64,000 bases of DNA from Saccharothrix saharensis (GTDB lineage: Bacteria > Actinomycetota > Actinomycetes > Mycobacteriales > Pseudonocardiaceae), in contig NZ_VFPP01000001.1 of assembly GCF_006716745.1 (NCBI RefSeq), positions 7,885,386-7,949,385 of the forward strand, written 5' to 3'. Position 1 is the stretch's first letter. Every line of letters begins with the position of its first letter. The notes below the pieces were generated by a model. The model saw only the letters and a list, made by a program, of their open reading frames with translations, had not been told where the DNA came from and made no database searches. Of the stretch, positions 1-8,839 are shown piece by piece. Both the position numbers and the translations under genes were made by a program.

Positions 1-16
1 GGCGCCCTCACCGCCG

Positions 17-529
17 TCACCGGTGGCGGCTGAGCACGTCCCGCCTGCGCCACGAGCCGTGCGGCTCCGCCGTGCCCCGGTCGAAGAGCCACCCGGCCAC
101 GCTCAGCACCCCGTTGGCCGCGTCCAGCGGCGTGCCGTGCGCGGACTCGACCGTCTCGATCTCGTGCCGGCCGCAGTCCCGGATCGCGTCGCAGCGCACC
201 GAGATCTCACCCTCCACCTGCCACGGCGGCGGCGACCGCGGCACGTTGCGGTGCGGATCCCGGGGCAGGGCGACGTGCACCCGGAACGCCACCTCCTCGA
301 ACTCGGCGAGGGCCGACAACCCCGCGTAGGGCGCGCCGGGCAGGTGGTCGAACACCAGGCCCGCGCCCGGTCTGCCCAGGTGGCCGGCCAGCCGCTCGAC
401 CCGGGTGGCGGCCTGTCGCAGCACCGCGAGCACCGGGTCGACCTCGACCAGGTCGGGGAACACCCACCTGAGGTCGCCTTCCGCCAACGGGATCGCTTCC
501 ACGTCTGACGAGTGTGCCGCACGATCCAC
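17..529 (-). CDS. hypothetical protein
   Basis: I do not recognise a family for this roughly 170-residue protein. It has no signal peptide or membrane segment. A C-terminal stretch with two Cys, two Asp and two Arg around residues 120-135 (SVRCDAIRDCGRHEIE) looks like the best conserved part, and the last 15 residues are basic. The start is uncertain: I chose the GTG just inside the intergenic gap because no ATG with a clear ribosome binding site exists, and the frame stays open upstream toward the divergent helicase gene. It is transcribed away from the helicase. No function is proposed. Confidence 0.5.
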   Translation of the reverse strand: MDRAAHSSDVEAIPLAEGDLRWVFPDLVEVDPVLAVLRQAATRVERLAGHLGRPGAGLVFDHLPGAPYAGLSALAEFEEVAFRVHVALPRDPHRNVPRSPPPWQVEGEISVRCDAIRDCGRHEIETVESAHGTPLDAANGVLSVAGWLFDRGTAEPHGSWRRRDVLSRHR

Positions 530-630
530 CTTCGTGGTCTTGATAACTTCAGTGCTGACCAAAAGTCCCGTTGCGGGTTCCGGTCCGGATCTGAAGCGAT
601 TTTGTCGGTCCCGTATGACAGCCTGGACAG

Positions 631-3396
631 GTGTCAAGCACTTCGCGGTCTCCGGCCGACTCGTACGCGGACTTCCGCCGCCGCTCCTCCCGGCCCAAGC
701 TGGCCGACTTCCTGGGGGTCATCTCGTTCGAACTCGACCCGTTCCAGCAACGCGCCTGCGAGGCGCTGGAGGACGGGCACGGCGTGCTGGTCTGCGCCCC
801 CACCGGCGCCGGCAAGACCGTCGTCGGCGAGTTCGCCGTGCACCTGGCCCTGTCCGAGGGCAGCAAGTGCTTCTACACGACGCCGATCAAGGCGCTGTCG
901 AACCAGAAGTACGCCGACCTGGTCGCGCGCTACGGCGCGAACAAGGTCGGCCTGCTCACCGGCGACACCTCGGTCAACGGCGACGCGCCGATCGTCGTGA
1001 TGACCACCGAGGTCCTGCGCAACATGCTGTACGCGGGCTCCTCCACCCTCAGCACCCTGGCCTACGTGGTGATGGACGAGATCCACTACCTGGCCGACCG
1101 GTTCCGCGGCCCGGTGTGGGAGGAGGTGATCCTGCACCTGCCCGAGTCCGTGCGGCTGGTCGGCCTGTCCGCCACCGTCAGCAACGCCGAGGAGTTCGGC
1201 GAGTGGCTGGTCGAGGTGCGCGGCGACACCACCGTCGTGGTCGACGAGCACCGGCCCGTGCCGCTGTGGCAGCACATGCTCGCCGGCGGCCGGATGATGG
1301 ACCTGTTCGCCGGCGAAGGCGCCGACGGGCACGCCCGCATCAACCCGCAACTGCTGCGGCACACCGACGACCTCTCCCGCTTCCACGTGCCGTGGAGCCG
1401 CAACCGCAACAACAAGGACCAACGCGGCCGCCCGCCGCGCGGCTCCGGCTTCAAACCGCCGTCCCGGGTCGACATCGTGCAGCGGCTCGACGGCGCCGGC
1501 CTGCTGCCCGCCATCGACTTCGTGTTCAGCCGCGCGGGCTGCGACGCGGCCGTCACCCAGTGCGTGCGGGCCGGCCTGCGGCTCAACTCCCCCGACGAGG
1601 TCGAGCAGATCCGCGAGGTCATCGAGGAGAAGACCAAGGACCTGCCGCAGGGCGACCTGATGGTGCTGGGCTACTGGGAGTGGCGCGAAGCGCTGGAACG
1701 CGGCATCGCCAGCCACCACGCCGGCCTGCTGCCCGCGTTCAAGGAGACCGTGGAGGAGCTGTTCGTCCGCGGCCTGGTGAAGGTCGTGTTCGCCACCGAG
1801 ACGCTGGCGCTCGGCATCAACATGCCCGCCCGCACCGTCGTGCTGGAGAAGCTGGTCAAGTACAACGGCGAGGCGCACGTCGACCTGACACCCGGCGAGT
1901 ACACCCAGCTCACCGGCCGCGCCGGGCGGCGCGGCATCGACGTGGAGGGTCACGCCGTCGTGGTGTGGCAGCCCGGCGTCGACCCGAAGGCCGTCGGCGG
2001 CCTCGCCTCGACCCGCACCTACCCGCTGCGATCGTCGTTCCGGCCCGGCTACAACATGGCCGTCAACCTGGTGAACCAGCTCGGCGCGGCCGCGGCCCGG
2101 GAGATCCTGGAGCAGTCGTTCGCCCAGTTCCAGGCAGACCGGTCGGTCGTCGGCCTGGCCCGGCGCATCGAGCGCAACCGCGAGGCGCTGGGCGGCTACG
2201 CCGAGGCGATGACGTGCCACCTCGGTGACTTCACCGAGTACGCGTCCCTGCGCCGCCGCGTCGCCGACCGGGAGAAGGCGCTGGCCCGGCAGAACACCTC
2301 CGCCAAGCGCGCCGAGGCGGCCCAGTCGCTGGAACGGCTCCGCAAGGGCGACGTGATCGCGGTGCCGTCCGGGCGGCGGTCCGGCCTGGCCGTGGTGATC
2401 GACCCCGGCCTGGAGCCCCTGGGCGAGCCGCGCCCGTTCGTCGTGACCGAGGACCGGTGGGCCGGCCGGTTGTCGTCCGCGGACTTCCCCATGCCGGTCG
2501 AGGTGCTGGGCAAGATGCGGCTGCCCAAGCAGGTCGACACCCGGTCGCCGAAGTCGCGGCGCGACCTGGCAGCGTCGTTGCGCGCCACCGGCATCGTCGC
2601 CCCCGCGATGCGCAAACGCCGGTCCACCGCCGACGACGACGCCGAACTGGCCACCCTGCGGCGGGCGTTGCGCGCGCACCCGTGCCACGGCTGCGAGAAG
2701 CGCGAGGAGCACGCCCGCTGGGGCGAGCGCTACCACCGGCTGCTCGCCGAGACCGAGCAGCTCGAGCGCAAGGTCGCCGCCACCACCCACTCGTTGGCGC
2801 GCGAGTTCGACCGCATCCGCGGCCTGCTGCGCGAACGCGGCTACCTGCACGCCGAGGAGAACGGGCCCGGCGAGGAGGTCACCGAGCACGGCAAGCGGCT
2901 GACCAGGCTCTACAGCGAATCCGACCTGCTGGCCGCCGAATGCCTGCGGCACGGCGTGTGGCGCGACCTCGACCCGGCCGAACTGGCCGCCGTCGTGTCC
3001 GCGCTGGTCTACGAGGCCCGCCGGGACGGCCCGCTGGAAGCCCGGCTGCCACCGGGCAAGGTGTCCGACGCGCTGACCGCGACCGCGCGCCTGTGGGCCG
3101 AGCTGGAGGACGACGAACGCCGCCACCGGCTCGACCGCACCCGCCAACCCGACCCCGGCTTCGCGTGGGCGGTGTACCGGTGGGCGCGTGGCGAGTCGTT
3201 GGAGAAGGTGCTGTCGGCGGCGGAGGAGAACGGCGCCGAGCTCGGCGCGGGCGACTTCGTCCGGTGGTGCCGGCAGGTGATCGACTTCCTGGACCAGATC
3301 CGCGACGTCGTCGGCGGGGGCGATCCGGTCGGCGCCGCCGCCCGGAAGGCGGTCGACGCGCTGCGCCGCGGGGTGGTGGCGATGGCCACCGTTTGA
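631..3396 (+). CDS. HelY-like superfamily II RNA helicase (Ski2/Mtr4 type)
   Basis: This 921-residue protein is an ATP-dependent DExH RNA helicase of the actinobacterial HelY group, related to Ski2/Mtr4 and expected to unwind structured RNA in the cytoplasm. Walker A (APTGAGKT) lies at residues 56-63 and the DEIH box at about 149-152. A SATVSNAEEF motif III follows, then the second RecA domain with TGRAGRRGID (motif VI) near residue 430. The long C-terminal part carries the DSHCT-like helical region, a coiled stretch and a CHGCEKREEHARW segment. The length is normal for the family. The start GTG follows a weak ribosome binding site. It is a housekeeping gene with no operon partner. Confidence 0.9.
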   Translation: MSSTSRSPADSYADFRRRSSRPKLADFLGVISFELDPFQQRACEALEDGHGVLVCAPTGAGKTVVGEFAVHLALSEGSKCFYTTPIKALSNQKYADLVARYGANKVGLLTGDTSVNGDAPIVVMTTEVLRNMLYAGSSTLSTLAYVVMDEIHYLADRFRGPVWEEVILHLPESVRLVGLSATVSNAEEFGEWLVEVRGDTTVVVDEHRPVPLWQHMLAGGRMMDLFAGEGADGHARINPQLLRHTDDLSRFHVPWSRNRNNKDQRGRPPRGSGFKPPSRVDIVQRLDGAGLLPAIDFVFSRAGCDAAVTQCVRAGLRLNSPDEVEQIREVIEEKTKDLPQGDLMVLGYWEWREALERGIASHHAGLLPAFKETVEELFVRGLVKVVFATETLALGINMPARTVVLEKLVKYNGEAHVDLTPGEYTQLTGRAGRRGIDVEGHAVVVWQPGVDPKAVGGLASTRTYPLRSSFRPGYNMAVNLVNQLGAAAAREILEQSFAQFQADRSVVGLARRIERNREALGGYAEAMTCHLGDFTEYASLRRRVADREKALARQNTSAKRAEAAQSLERLRKGDVIAVPSGRRSGLAVVIDPGLEPLGEPRPFVVTEDRWAGRLSSADFPMPVEVLGKMRLPKQVDTRSPKSRRDLAASLRATGIVAPAMRKRRSTADDDAELATLRRALRAHPCHGCEKREEHARWGERYHRLLAETEQLERKVAATTHSLAREFDRIRGLLRERGYLHAEENGPGEEVTEHGKRLTRLYSESDLLAAECLRHGVWRDLDPAELAAVVSALVYEARRDGPLEARLPPGKVSDALTATARLWAELEDDERRHRLDRTRQPDPGFAWAVYRWARGESLEKVLSAAEENGAELGAGDFVRWCRQVIDFLDQIRDVVGGGDPVGAAARKAVDALRRGVVAMATV

Positions 3397-3451
3397 CAAA
3401 GCTTTGCGGGGCGGGTGGGTACCGTGCGGGTGGCTGTGGTTTGATCGCGCC

Positions 3452-3473
3452 CGCAAGCCTCGCACGGCTTGCG
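3452..3473 (+). terminator. hairpin after helicase gene
   Basis: An 8-bp perfect stem (CGCAAGCC paired with GGCTTGCG) with a 6-nt loop lies 56 bp after the helicase stop and 56 bp before the next start. There is no U-run. It may be a weak terminator or sit in the leader of the DUF4333 gene. Just upstream, 3393-3398 reads TTGACA, a perfect -35, followed 17 bp later by the poor -10 TGGGTA, so a promoter for the next gene may overlap this region. Confidence 0.4.
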
Positions 3474-3528
3474 CAGATCGTCGAAGACCGTTCCAGACCT
3501 TGTCCAGACCGACCGTCGGAGGCCGAGC

Positions 3529-4212
3529 ATGACCAGTCCGTACGGACCGTCCGGAGGGAACGACCCGCAGCCGCAGTGGGGCCAGCAGCAACAGCCCTAC
3601 GGTGGTGGGTACCCCGGCACGCCGTCGGGTGGTTTCCCCGCTCAGCAGCCCAACCCCTACGGGCAGCCGGACCCGTCGCAGCAGCAGTGGGGCCAGCAGC
3701 AGCCCCAGCAGCCGTACACCCAGCAGTACCCCGCCGGGTACGACCCGAACAACCCGCAGTCCAACCCGTACGGCCAGCCGCAGCAGGGCCAGTACGGGCA
3801 GCCCGGCCAGTTCGGGCAGCCGGGCCAGTACGGGCAGCAGCCGGGCCAGTACGGGCAGCCGGGTCAGTACGGCCAGCAGCCGCCCGCCAAGAAGTCCGGC
3901 GCCGTGCTGTGGGTCGTGGTGGCGCTCGTCGTGCTGGTGGTCGCGGCCGTCGGCATCACCGGCTTCGTCGCGCCGGGGTTCTTCAACACGAAGGTGTTCG
4001 ACCAGACCGCCGTGCAGAACGGTGTCGTCGGCGTGCTGAAGGACGACTACAAGATCTCCGACGTCGAGGGCGCGACCTGCCCGGCCGAGCAGGAGGTCAA
4101 GCCGAACACGACCTTCGAGTGCAAGGTGAAGGTCGGCGGCAAGGACAAGACGGTCAAGATCACCGTGAAGACCGAGGACGGCGAGTACGAGGTCGGCCAG
4201 CCCGCCGGCTGA
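3529..4212 (+). CDS. Gln/Pro/Gly/Tyr-rich membrane-anchored DUF4333 protein
   Basis: This 227-residue protein begins with about 120 residues of low-complexity Q/P/G/Y repeats (QYGQPGQ-type units). One transmembrane helix (about 128-150, VLWVVVALVVLVVAAVG) follows, then an extracytoplasmic DUF4333 domain with two Cys (ATCPAEQ and FECKVKVGG) likely to form a disulfide. This layout is common in actinobacterial envelope proteins of unknown role. The ATG is preceded by GGAGG at 3517-3522. An in-frame upstream extension exists but lacks such a site. It is a single gene followed by a strong hairpin. Confidence 0.8.
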   Translation: MTSPYGPSGGNDPQPQWGQQQQPYGGGYPGTPSGGFPAQQPNPYGQPDPSQQQWGQQQPQQPYTQQYPAGYDPNNPQSNPYGQPQQGQYGQPGQFGQPGQYGQQPGQYGQPGQYGQQPPAKKSGAVLWVVVALVVLVVAAVGITGFVAPGFFNTKVFDQTAVQNGVVGVLKDDYKISDVEGATCPAEQEVKPNTTFECKVKVGGKDKTVKITVKTEDGEYEVGQPAG

Positions 4213-4228
4213 TCGCCCCGCCCGTCGA

Positions 4229-4271
4229 GCCCGAGGCCACTCCCGCGCTGGTTGCGGGGGTGGCCTCGGGC
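4229..4271 (+). terminator. Rho-independent-like hairpin after DUF4333 gene
   Basis: An 18-bp stem beginning GCCCGAGGCCAC, with one G-T wobble and a 7-nt loop, starts 16 bp after the stop codon. The run after the stem is GTTGTG rather than poly-U, as is usual for high-GC actinomycete terminators. Confidence 0.75.
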
Positions 4272-4308
4272 GTTGTGAGGGGAAACTCGTTAGCGAAGCG
4301 AGCGAGTT

Positions 4309-5538
4309 GTGGGGCACCATGCGGAGGTGACCGACCACGACGTCCGCGTGCTGGACGACTCCGAGTACCGGACCGCCCACAGCCTGTTCCGCGGCACGCT
4401 GCACTACACGCCCGCGCCGGACGACCAGTGGAAGTTCGCGCGGGAGTCGTACGAGCCCGGCCGCACGTTCGGCGCGTTCGCCGACGGCGAGCTGATCGGC
4501 ACCGTCCAGTCGTTCCCGTCCCGCCTGGCCGTGCCGGGTGGCGGCGTCGTGCCGCACGCGGCCGTGAGCCGGGTCGGTGTGCGGGCGGACTGGACGCGTC
4601 GCGGGGTGTTGAGCGCGCTGCAACGGGCACAACTGCGGGCGTTGCGGTCCGCGGGTGACGTGGCCGCGACCCTGCGCGCGTCCGAGACCGCGATCTACGG
4701 CCGCTACGGGTACGGCGTCGCCACCCGGTACCGGTTCCTGCGCATCGACCGGCGCACGGCCGCGCCCCGCACGCGCCCGGTCGGCCGGGTGCGGCTGGTC
4801 GAGGGCGAGGCGGGGGAGCGGGTCGCGCGCGGGTTGTTCGACGAGCTGTCGCCGGGTCGTGCGGGCACGATCGCCCGGTGGCCCGCGTGGTGGGGCCTGA
4901 CCGTGCGGCGGGTGGCGGGCGAGGAGAACCTGAAGATCGCGGTGCGCTACGGCACATCCGGTGAGGCCGACGGTTACGTGATGTTCAAGGTCGCGCCGGG
5001 TGAGCACGACTCGAGCGACGACAAGCCGACCACGCTGACGGTCGGTGACCTGTGGGCGCGCGACGCCGAGGCGTGGGCCGACCTGTGGCTGTTCGTGCTC
5101 GGGATCGACCTGGTGGATCGGGTGGCGGCGTCCGGGCGGCCGGTGGACGAGCCCGTGGAGTGGCTGCTGGGTGACCGGCGGGCGTGCCGGGTCGTCGAGG
5201 AGGTCGACGAGACGTGGCTGCGCCTGGTGGACGTGCCGGCCGCGCTGTCGGCCCGAACGTACCGGTCGGGTGAGCCGGTGGTGATCGGGGTGCGTGACGC
5301 TTACCTGCCGGAGAACGCGGGGGCGTACCGGGTGACGGCGGACGGCGCGACGCGGGTCGACGACGACCCCGAGCTGGTGCTGGACGTCGACGTGCTCGCC
5401 TCCACCTACCTGGGCGACGTGTCGTTCTCGACGCTCGCCGCCACGCGCCGCCTGGACGTCGTGGACCCCACCGCCCCGGCTCGCGCCGACGCCCTGTTCG
5501 CGGTGTCCGAGGTGCCGTATAGCGGCACCTTCTTCTAA
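4309..5538 (+). CDS. eis: Eis-family GNAT N-acetyltransferase
   Basis: This 409-residue protein has the Eis layout. An N-terminal GNAT domain carries the acetyl-CoA motif VSRVGVRADWTRRGVLSAL at about 85-103, a second non-functional GNAT-like domain follows, and a C-terminal SCP2-like domain ends in VPYSGTFF, where the free C-terminus is part of the active site in Eis proteins. The family acetylates amines of aminoglycosides, polyamines or peptides. The GTG start is uncertain, as an in-frame GTG 18 bp downstream is also possible. It sits after a terminator and has no obvious operon partner. The substrate here is unknown. Confidence 0.85.
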   Translation: MGHHAEVTDHDVRVLDDSEYRTAHSLFRGTLHYTPAPDDQWKFARESYEPGRTFGAFADGELIGTVQSFPSRLAVPGGGVVPHAAVSRVGVRADWTRRGVLSALQRAQLRALRSAGDVAATLRASETAIYGRYGYGVATRYRFLRIDRRTAAPRTRPVGRVRLVEGEAGERVARGLFDELSPGRAGTIARWPAWWGLTVRRVAGEENLKIAVRYGTSGEADGYVMFKVAPGEHDSSDDKPTTLTVGDLWARDAEAWADLWLFVLGIDLVDRVAASGRPVDEPVEWLLGDRRACRVVEEVDETWLRLVDVPAALSARTYRSGEPVVIGVRDAYLPENAGAYRVTADGATRVDDDPELVLDVDVLASTYLGDVSFSTLAATRRLDVVDPTAPARADALFAVSEVPYSGTFF

Positions 5539-5918
5539 CCGCTCACCCTTCCAACCGCTCACCGCCGATCGCTCGTCACTCCACTGCGCCTGCCCGATCG
5601 TTGCTCACTCGATGGTGCTCACTCGATGGTGCTCACGGACGTAGCCGGCCCAACCCGCCGCACCGCCGTCGCATCCCACGCACCAGCTCGTTTCGCGCGA
5701 GCACGAAGTCACCGTCGACCACCTGCTCGTGATCGACGCACTCCGGCCATCCGATCCGCCAACGACTTCCGCGACCGGTGACGCGCCGCCGACCGTCCAC
5801 TGTCGATGGTCATCACCAGTGATCGACTCACGTGAACGCCCGCCACCGGGCGCCGGGCGTCACACTCGGCGGTCGGCGGTCGCGCGTACTCGTCGCTGAT
5901 CGCTTCGCGGAGGCCGAC
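5539..5918. other. 380-bp gene-free gap with short tandem repeat
   Basis: No coding region is supported between the Eis gene and the convergent exonuclease gene. The only structure seen is a 14-bp unit (GCTCACTCGATGGT) repeated twice and a partial third time at 5603-5636. No hairpin clearly serving either gene was found. Confidence 0.5.
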
Positions 5919-6890
5919 TCAGCGGCGTTCCAACGCGGACAGCAGGCGCGGCAGCGAGCTGCCCAGGCCCCAGCGGCGGGTCAGTTCGGCGACGCGGTCC
6001 GGGTCGGCCGGGGTGGCGGGCACGAGGTCCGGGCGGTCCATGACGATGTCGGCGTCGGTGGCCACGTTGACGACGGTCGGTGCGACGGCCAGGTAGTCCT
6101 GGGCGTTGAGCAGGGCGGTGCGGGCGCGGGTGGTGAGTTTGCGGTCGCGGCCGTCGTGGACCGCGTCGAGGACGGCTTGCAGCGAGCCGAACTCGCTGAT
6201 CAGCTTCGCCGCGGTCTTCTCGCCGATGCCGGCGACGCCGGGCAGGCCGTCGGACGGGTCGCCGCGCAGCACGGCCATCCCGGCGTACGCGCGCCCGGCG
6301 TCCTGCACCGGTAGCGCGTACTTGGCGGCCAACTCCTGCGGTCCGAGCAGCTCCGCCTTCGCCCAGCCGCGACCGAGGTACAGGACGCGGACCGGCGTCG
6401 GTTCCTCGCGCACGACCTGGAACAGGTCGCGGTCGCCGGTGATGACTTCGACCGGGTCGGTGGCCTCGCGGGCGGCGAGGGTGCCGATGACGTCGTCGGC
6501 TTCGTAGCCGGCCGCCTCGGCGGTGGCGATGCCCACGGCGTCCAGCACGTCGAGGATGATCGGCACCTGCGGGGTGAGGGTGTCGGGCACCTCCTCCTCG
6601 CCGTCGACGGCGCCCTCGGCGACGCGGTGTGCCTTGTACGACGGCAGGGCGGCGACGCGGAACTCCGGGCGCCAGTCGGCGTCCAGGCAGGCGACCAGGC
6701 GGCTCGCCTTCCGGTCGGTGATGACCTTCGCGATCGTGTCGACGAACCCGCGCACCGCGTTGACCGGTGTGCCGTCCGGGGCGGTCATCGACTCGGGCAG
6801 CGCGTAGAACGCCCGGAAGTAGAGGCTGGCGGCGTCCATCAGGACCAGCGGGTTGCTCACCTGGGACAGCTTGCCAGAGACCTCCGACAC
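5919..6890 (-). CDS. 5'-3' exonuclease (Pol I N-terminal domain-like)
   Basis: This 323-residue stand-alone 5'-3' exonuclease/FEN-like nuclease resembles the N-terminal domain of DNA polymerase I and should remove RNA primers or flaps. The PIN-like catalytic Asp residues are in LVLMDAASLYFRAF (near residue 19), EAAGYEADDVIGTLA and VEVITGDRDLFQVV. The helix-hairpin-helix DNA-binding motif is GDPSDGLPGVAGIGEKTAAKLI near residue 210. The length fits the family. The start is a GTG. A second GTG (VSNPLVLMDA) ten codons in is equally plausible because neither has a clear ribosome binding site. It is a housekeeping gene. Confidence 0.88.
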   Translation of the reverse strand: MSEVSGKLSQVSNPLVLMDAASLYFRAFYALPESMTAPDGTPVNAVRGFVDTIAKVITDRKASRLVACLDADWRPEFRVAALPSYKAHRVAEGAVDGEEEVPDTLTPQVPIILDVLDAVGIATAEAAGYEADDVIGTLAAREATDPVEVITGDRDLFQVVREEPTPVRVLYLGRGWAKAELLGPQELAAKYALPVQDAGRAYAGMAVLRGDPSDGLPGVAGIGEKTAAKLISEFGSLQAVLDAVHDGRDRKLTTRARTALLNAQDYLAVAPTVVNVATDADIVMDRPDLVPATPADPDRVAELTRRWGLGSSLPRLLSALERR

Positions 6891-7265
6891 CGCGGGTCGC
6901 CCGCTGTGGTCCTGTGGACAACTCCCGGCGGTGGCTCCCCGGGGTGGGGTCCGGTGCCAGGTTCCGGTGGCGGGTTCCGGTGTCCGGGGCCCGGCGCCGA
7001 CTCCCGTGGCAGGTGTCGCGGAGTGGAGGTGGGTGGGGTTCGGGTTTCGGGTGTGGGGGTGGTTGCCGGCGGCCTCGTTGTTCCAACCGACGTTCGAGAG
7101 GTTCGATAACGGTGTTTTTTCGATTGGAGTTCTGAAGGTTCACCCGTTGGGGAAAGACAGGGGAGGGAAAGTGCTGGTGGGGATGGGGGCAGGCTCGGAT
7201 GGGTGAAGGTCGGGGTGCGGTGGCTTGTGGCGTGCGACGGGGTTCGCACCACTAGGCTTCCTCCC
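6891..7265. other. 375-bp divergent intergenic region
   Basis: This region separates the divergent exonuclease and aminopeptidase genes and has no supported gene. Immediately before the aminopeptidase ATG, TAGGCT (7253-7258) sits 7 nt upstream of the start. This is the usual position of a -10 box for a leaderless actinobacterial transcript, and there is no ribosome binding site. No -35 is convincing. Confidence 0.4.
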
Positions 7266-8393
7266 ATGTCGACCCAAGTTGGGCCCGTGGACGTGGACGC
7301 GTTGCGGGCGCGTCTCGACCGCGCCGCCGCTGCCGCCTCCACCGCGGGCGTTGACGCGTTGCTCATCGCGCCCGGTTCGGATCTGCGCTACCTCCTCGGT
7401 GCCGGTGGGACGTCGTTCGAGCGGTTGACCTGTCTGGTGGTGCCGGTCGGTGGGACGCCCGTGTTGGTGGTGCCCAAGTTGGAGCAGCCCGGCTACGTCG
7501 ACGTGCCCACCGACGCGCTCGGGGTCGACGTGGCCACGTGGGTCGACGGCGAGGATCCGTACGCGCTGGTCAAGCGGGCGGTGAAGGGGAGCCGGACCGC
7601 GGTGTCGGACATGATGCCCGCGTTGCACACGTTGCGGTTGCGCGATGTCGTGGGTGGGGACCAGGTGCTGGCCGGGCCCGTGGTGCGGGAGTTGCGGATG
7701 CGCAAGGACGCCGCCGAGGTGGCCGCGCTGCGCAAGGCGGGTGCGGCGATCGACCGGGTCCACGCGCGCATGGCCGAGTGGCTGCGCCCGGGCCGCACGG
7801 AGGCCGAGGTGGGTGCGGACATCGCCGCGGCGATCGTCGCCGAGGGCCACGTGCTGGCCGAGTTCGTCATCGTCGGCTCCGGCCCGAACGGCGCGTCGCC
7901 GCACCACGACCTGTCCGACCGCGTGATCGAGGCGGGCGACGTGGTGGTGGTCGACATCGGCGGCCCGGTCGCGGAGGGCTACAACTCCGACTCCACGCGC
8001 AACTACGTGCTCGGCGAGCCGCGTGACGCGGACGTGTGGGAGACCTACGCGGTCCTGCGGGACGCGCAGCGGGCCGCCGTCGAGGCGGTGCGGCCCGGTG
8101 TCCCGTGCGAAGCGGTCGACGCGGCGGCCCGCGACATCATCGCCGACGCGGGTTTCGGCGAGTACTTCGTGCACCGCACGGGCCACGGCATCGGGCTGGA
8201 CGTGCACGAGGACCCCTACATCGTCAAGGGCAACGACCTGCCGGTGGAGCCGGGCATGGCGTTCAGCGTCGAACCCGGCATCTACCTGCCCGGCCGCTGG
8301 GGCGCGCGGATCGAGGACATCGTGATCGTGACCGCCGACGGCGTGGAGAGCGTCAACAACCGACCGCACGAGCTGGTGGTGTTGCCCGCGTGA
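7266..8393 (+). CDS. M24 family Xaa-Pro aminopeptidase
   Basis: This 375-residue cytoplasmic metallopeptidase has the creatinase-like N-terminal domain followed by the pita-bread catalytic domain. The five metal ligands are visible: Asp in VVVVDIGG, Asp in SDSTRNYV, His in HRTGHGIG, Glu in FSVEPGIY and Glu in ARIEDIVI. It is expected to cleave N-terminal residues before proline. I chose the ATG at 7266 because family similarity starts soon after it. The upstream frame is open but unlike the family. The stop overlaps the next start (GTGA), so it is co-translated with an Lrp regulator. Confidence 0.88.
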   Translation: MSTQVGPVDVDALRARLDRAAAAASTAGVDALLIAPGSDLRYLLGAGGTSFERLTCLVVPVGGTPVLVVPKLEQPGYVDVPTDALGVDVATWVDGEDPYALVKRAVKGSRTAVSDMMPALHTLRLRDVVGGDQVLAGPVVRELRMRKDAAEVAALRKAGAAIDRVHARMAEWLRPGRTEAEVGADIAAAIVAEGHVLAEFVIVGSGPNGASPHHDLSDRVIEAGDVVVVDIGGPVAEGYNSDSTRNYVLGEPRDADVWETYAVLRDAQRAAVEAVRPGVPCEAVDAAARDIIADAGFGEYFVHRTGHGIGLDVHEDPYIVKGNDLPVEPGMAFSVEPGIYLPGRWGARIEDIVIVTADGVESVNNRPHELVVLPA

Positions 8394-8839
8394 CGAACCT
8401 GGAGCCGACAGACCGGGCGATCCTGCGCGAACTGGCCGCCGACGGCCGGTGCAGTTTCACCGACCTCGCCGAACGGGTGGGGCTGAGCGTGTCGGCGGTG
8501 CACCAGCGGGTGCGGCGGCTGGAGCAGCGCGGTGTGGTGCGCGGCTACGCGGCGCGGCTGGACGGCGACGAGATCGGCCTGCCGCTGACCGCGTTCATCT
8601 CGCTGACCCCGATCGACCCGGCTGCTCCCGACGACTACCCGAAACGGCTGGAGCACCTGCCGCAGATCGAGGCGTGCTACTCCGTGGCCGGCGACGCGTC
8701 GTACGTGCTGCGGGTGCGGGTCGCGTCGCCGCACGGGCTGGAGGAGCTGCTGCGGCAGATCCGCGAGGTGGCGAACGTGTCCACTCGCACCACGGTGGTG
8801 CTGTCCACCCCGTACGAGGACCGGCCGCCCGCGGTCTGA
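8390..8839 (+). CDS. Lrp/AsnC family transcriptional regulator
   Basis: This 149-residue regulator has an N-terminal winged helix-turn-helix (residues about 5-55, LEPTDRAILRELAADGRCSFTDLAERV...VRRLEQRGVV) and a C-terminal RAM ligand-binding domain (about 65-140, ACYSVAGDASYVLRVRV). Such proteins sense amino acids. The GTG start overlaps the stop of the upstream Xaa-Pro aminopeptidase, so the pair probably links peptide turnover with amino-acid sensing. It converges on the membrane protein gene with no spacing. Confidence 0.88.
   Translation: MTNLEPTDRAILRELAADGRCSFTDLAERVGLSVSAVHQRVRRLEQRGVVRGYAARLDGDEIGLPLTAFISLTPIDPAAPDDYPKRLEHLPQIEACYSVAGDASYVLRVRVASPHGLEELLRQIREVANVSTRTTVVLSTPYEDRPPAV

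Noticed and set aside
4309..5538. Eis acetyltransferase as a self-resistance gene of the cluster
   Set aside because: It lies more than 20 kb from the cluster among housekeeping genes and is common in actinomycetes.
634..5562. Very long open frames antisense to the helicase, NRPS and other genes (up to about 1860 codons)
   Set aside because: They mirror the codon structure of real genes on the other strand, have Arg/His/Gln/Val-biased composition and no domain motifs. High GC content makes antisense stops rare.
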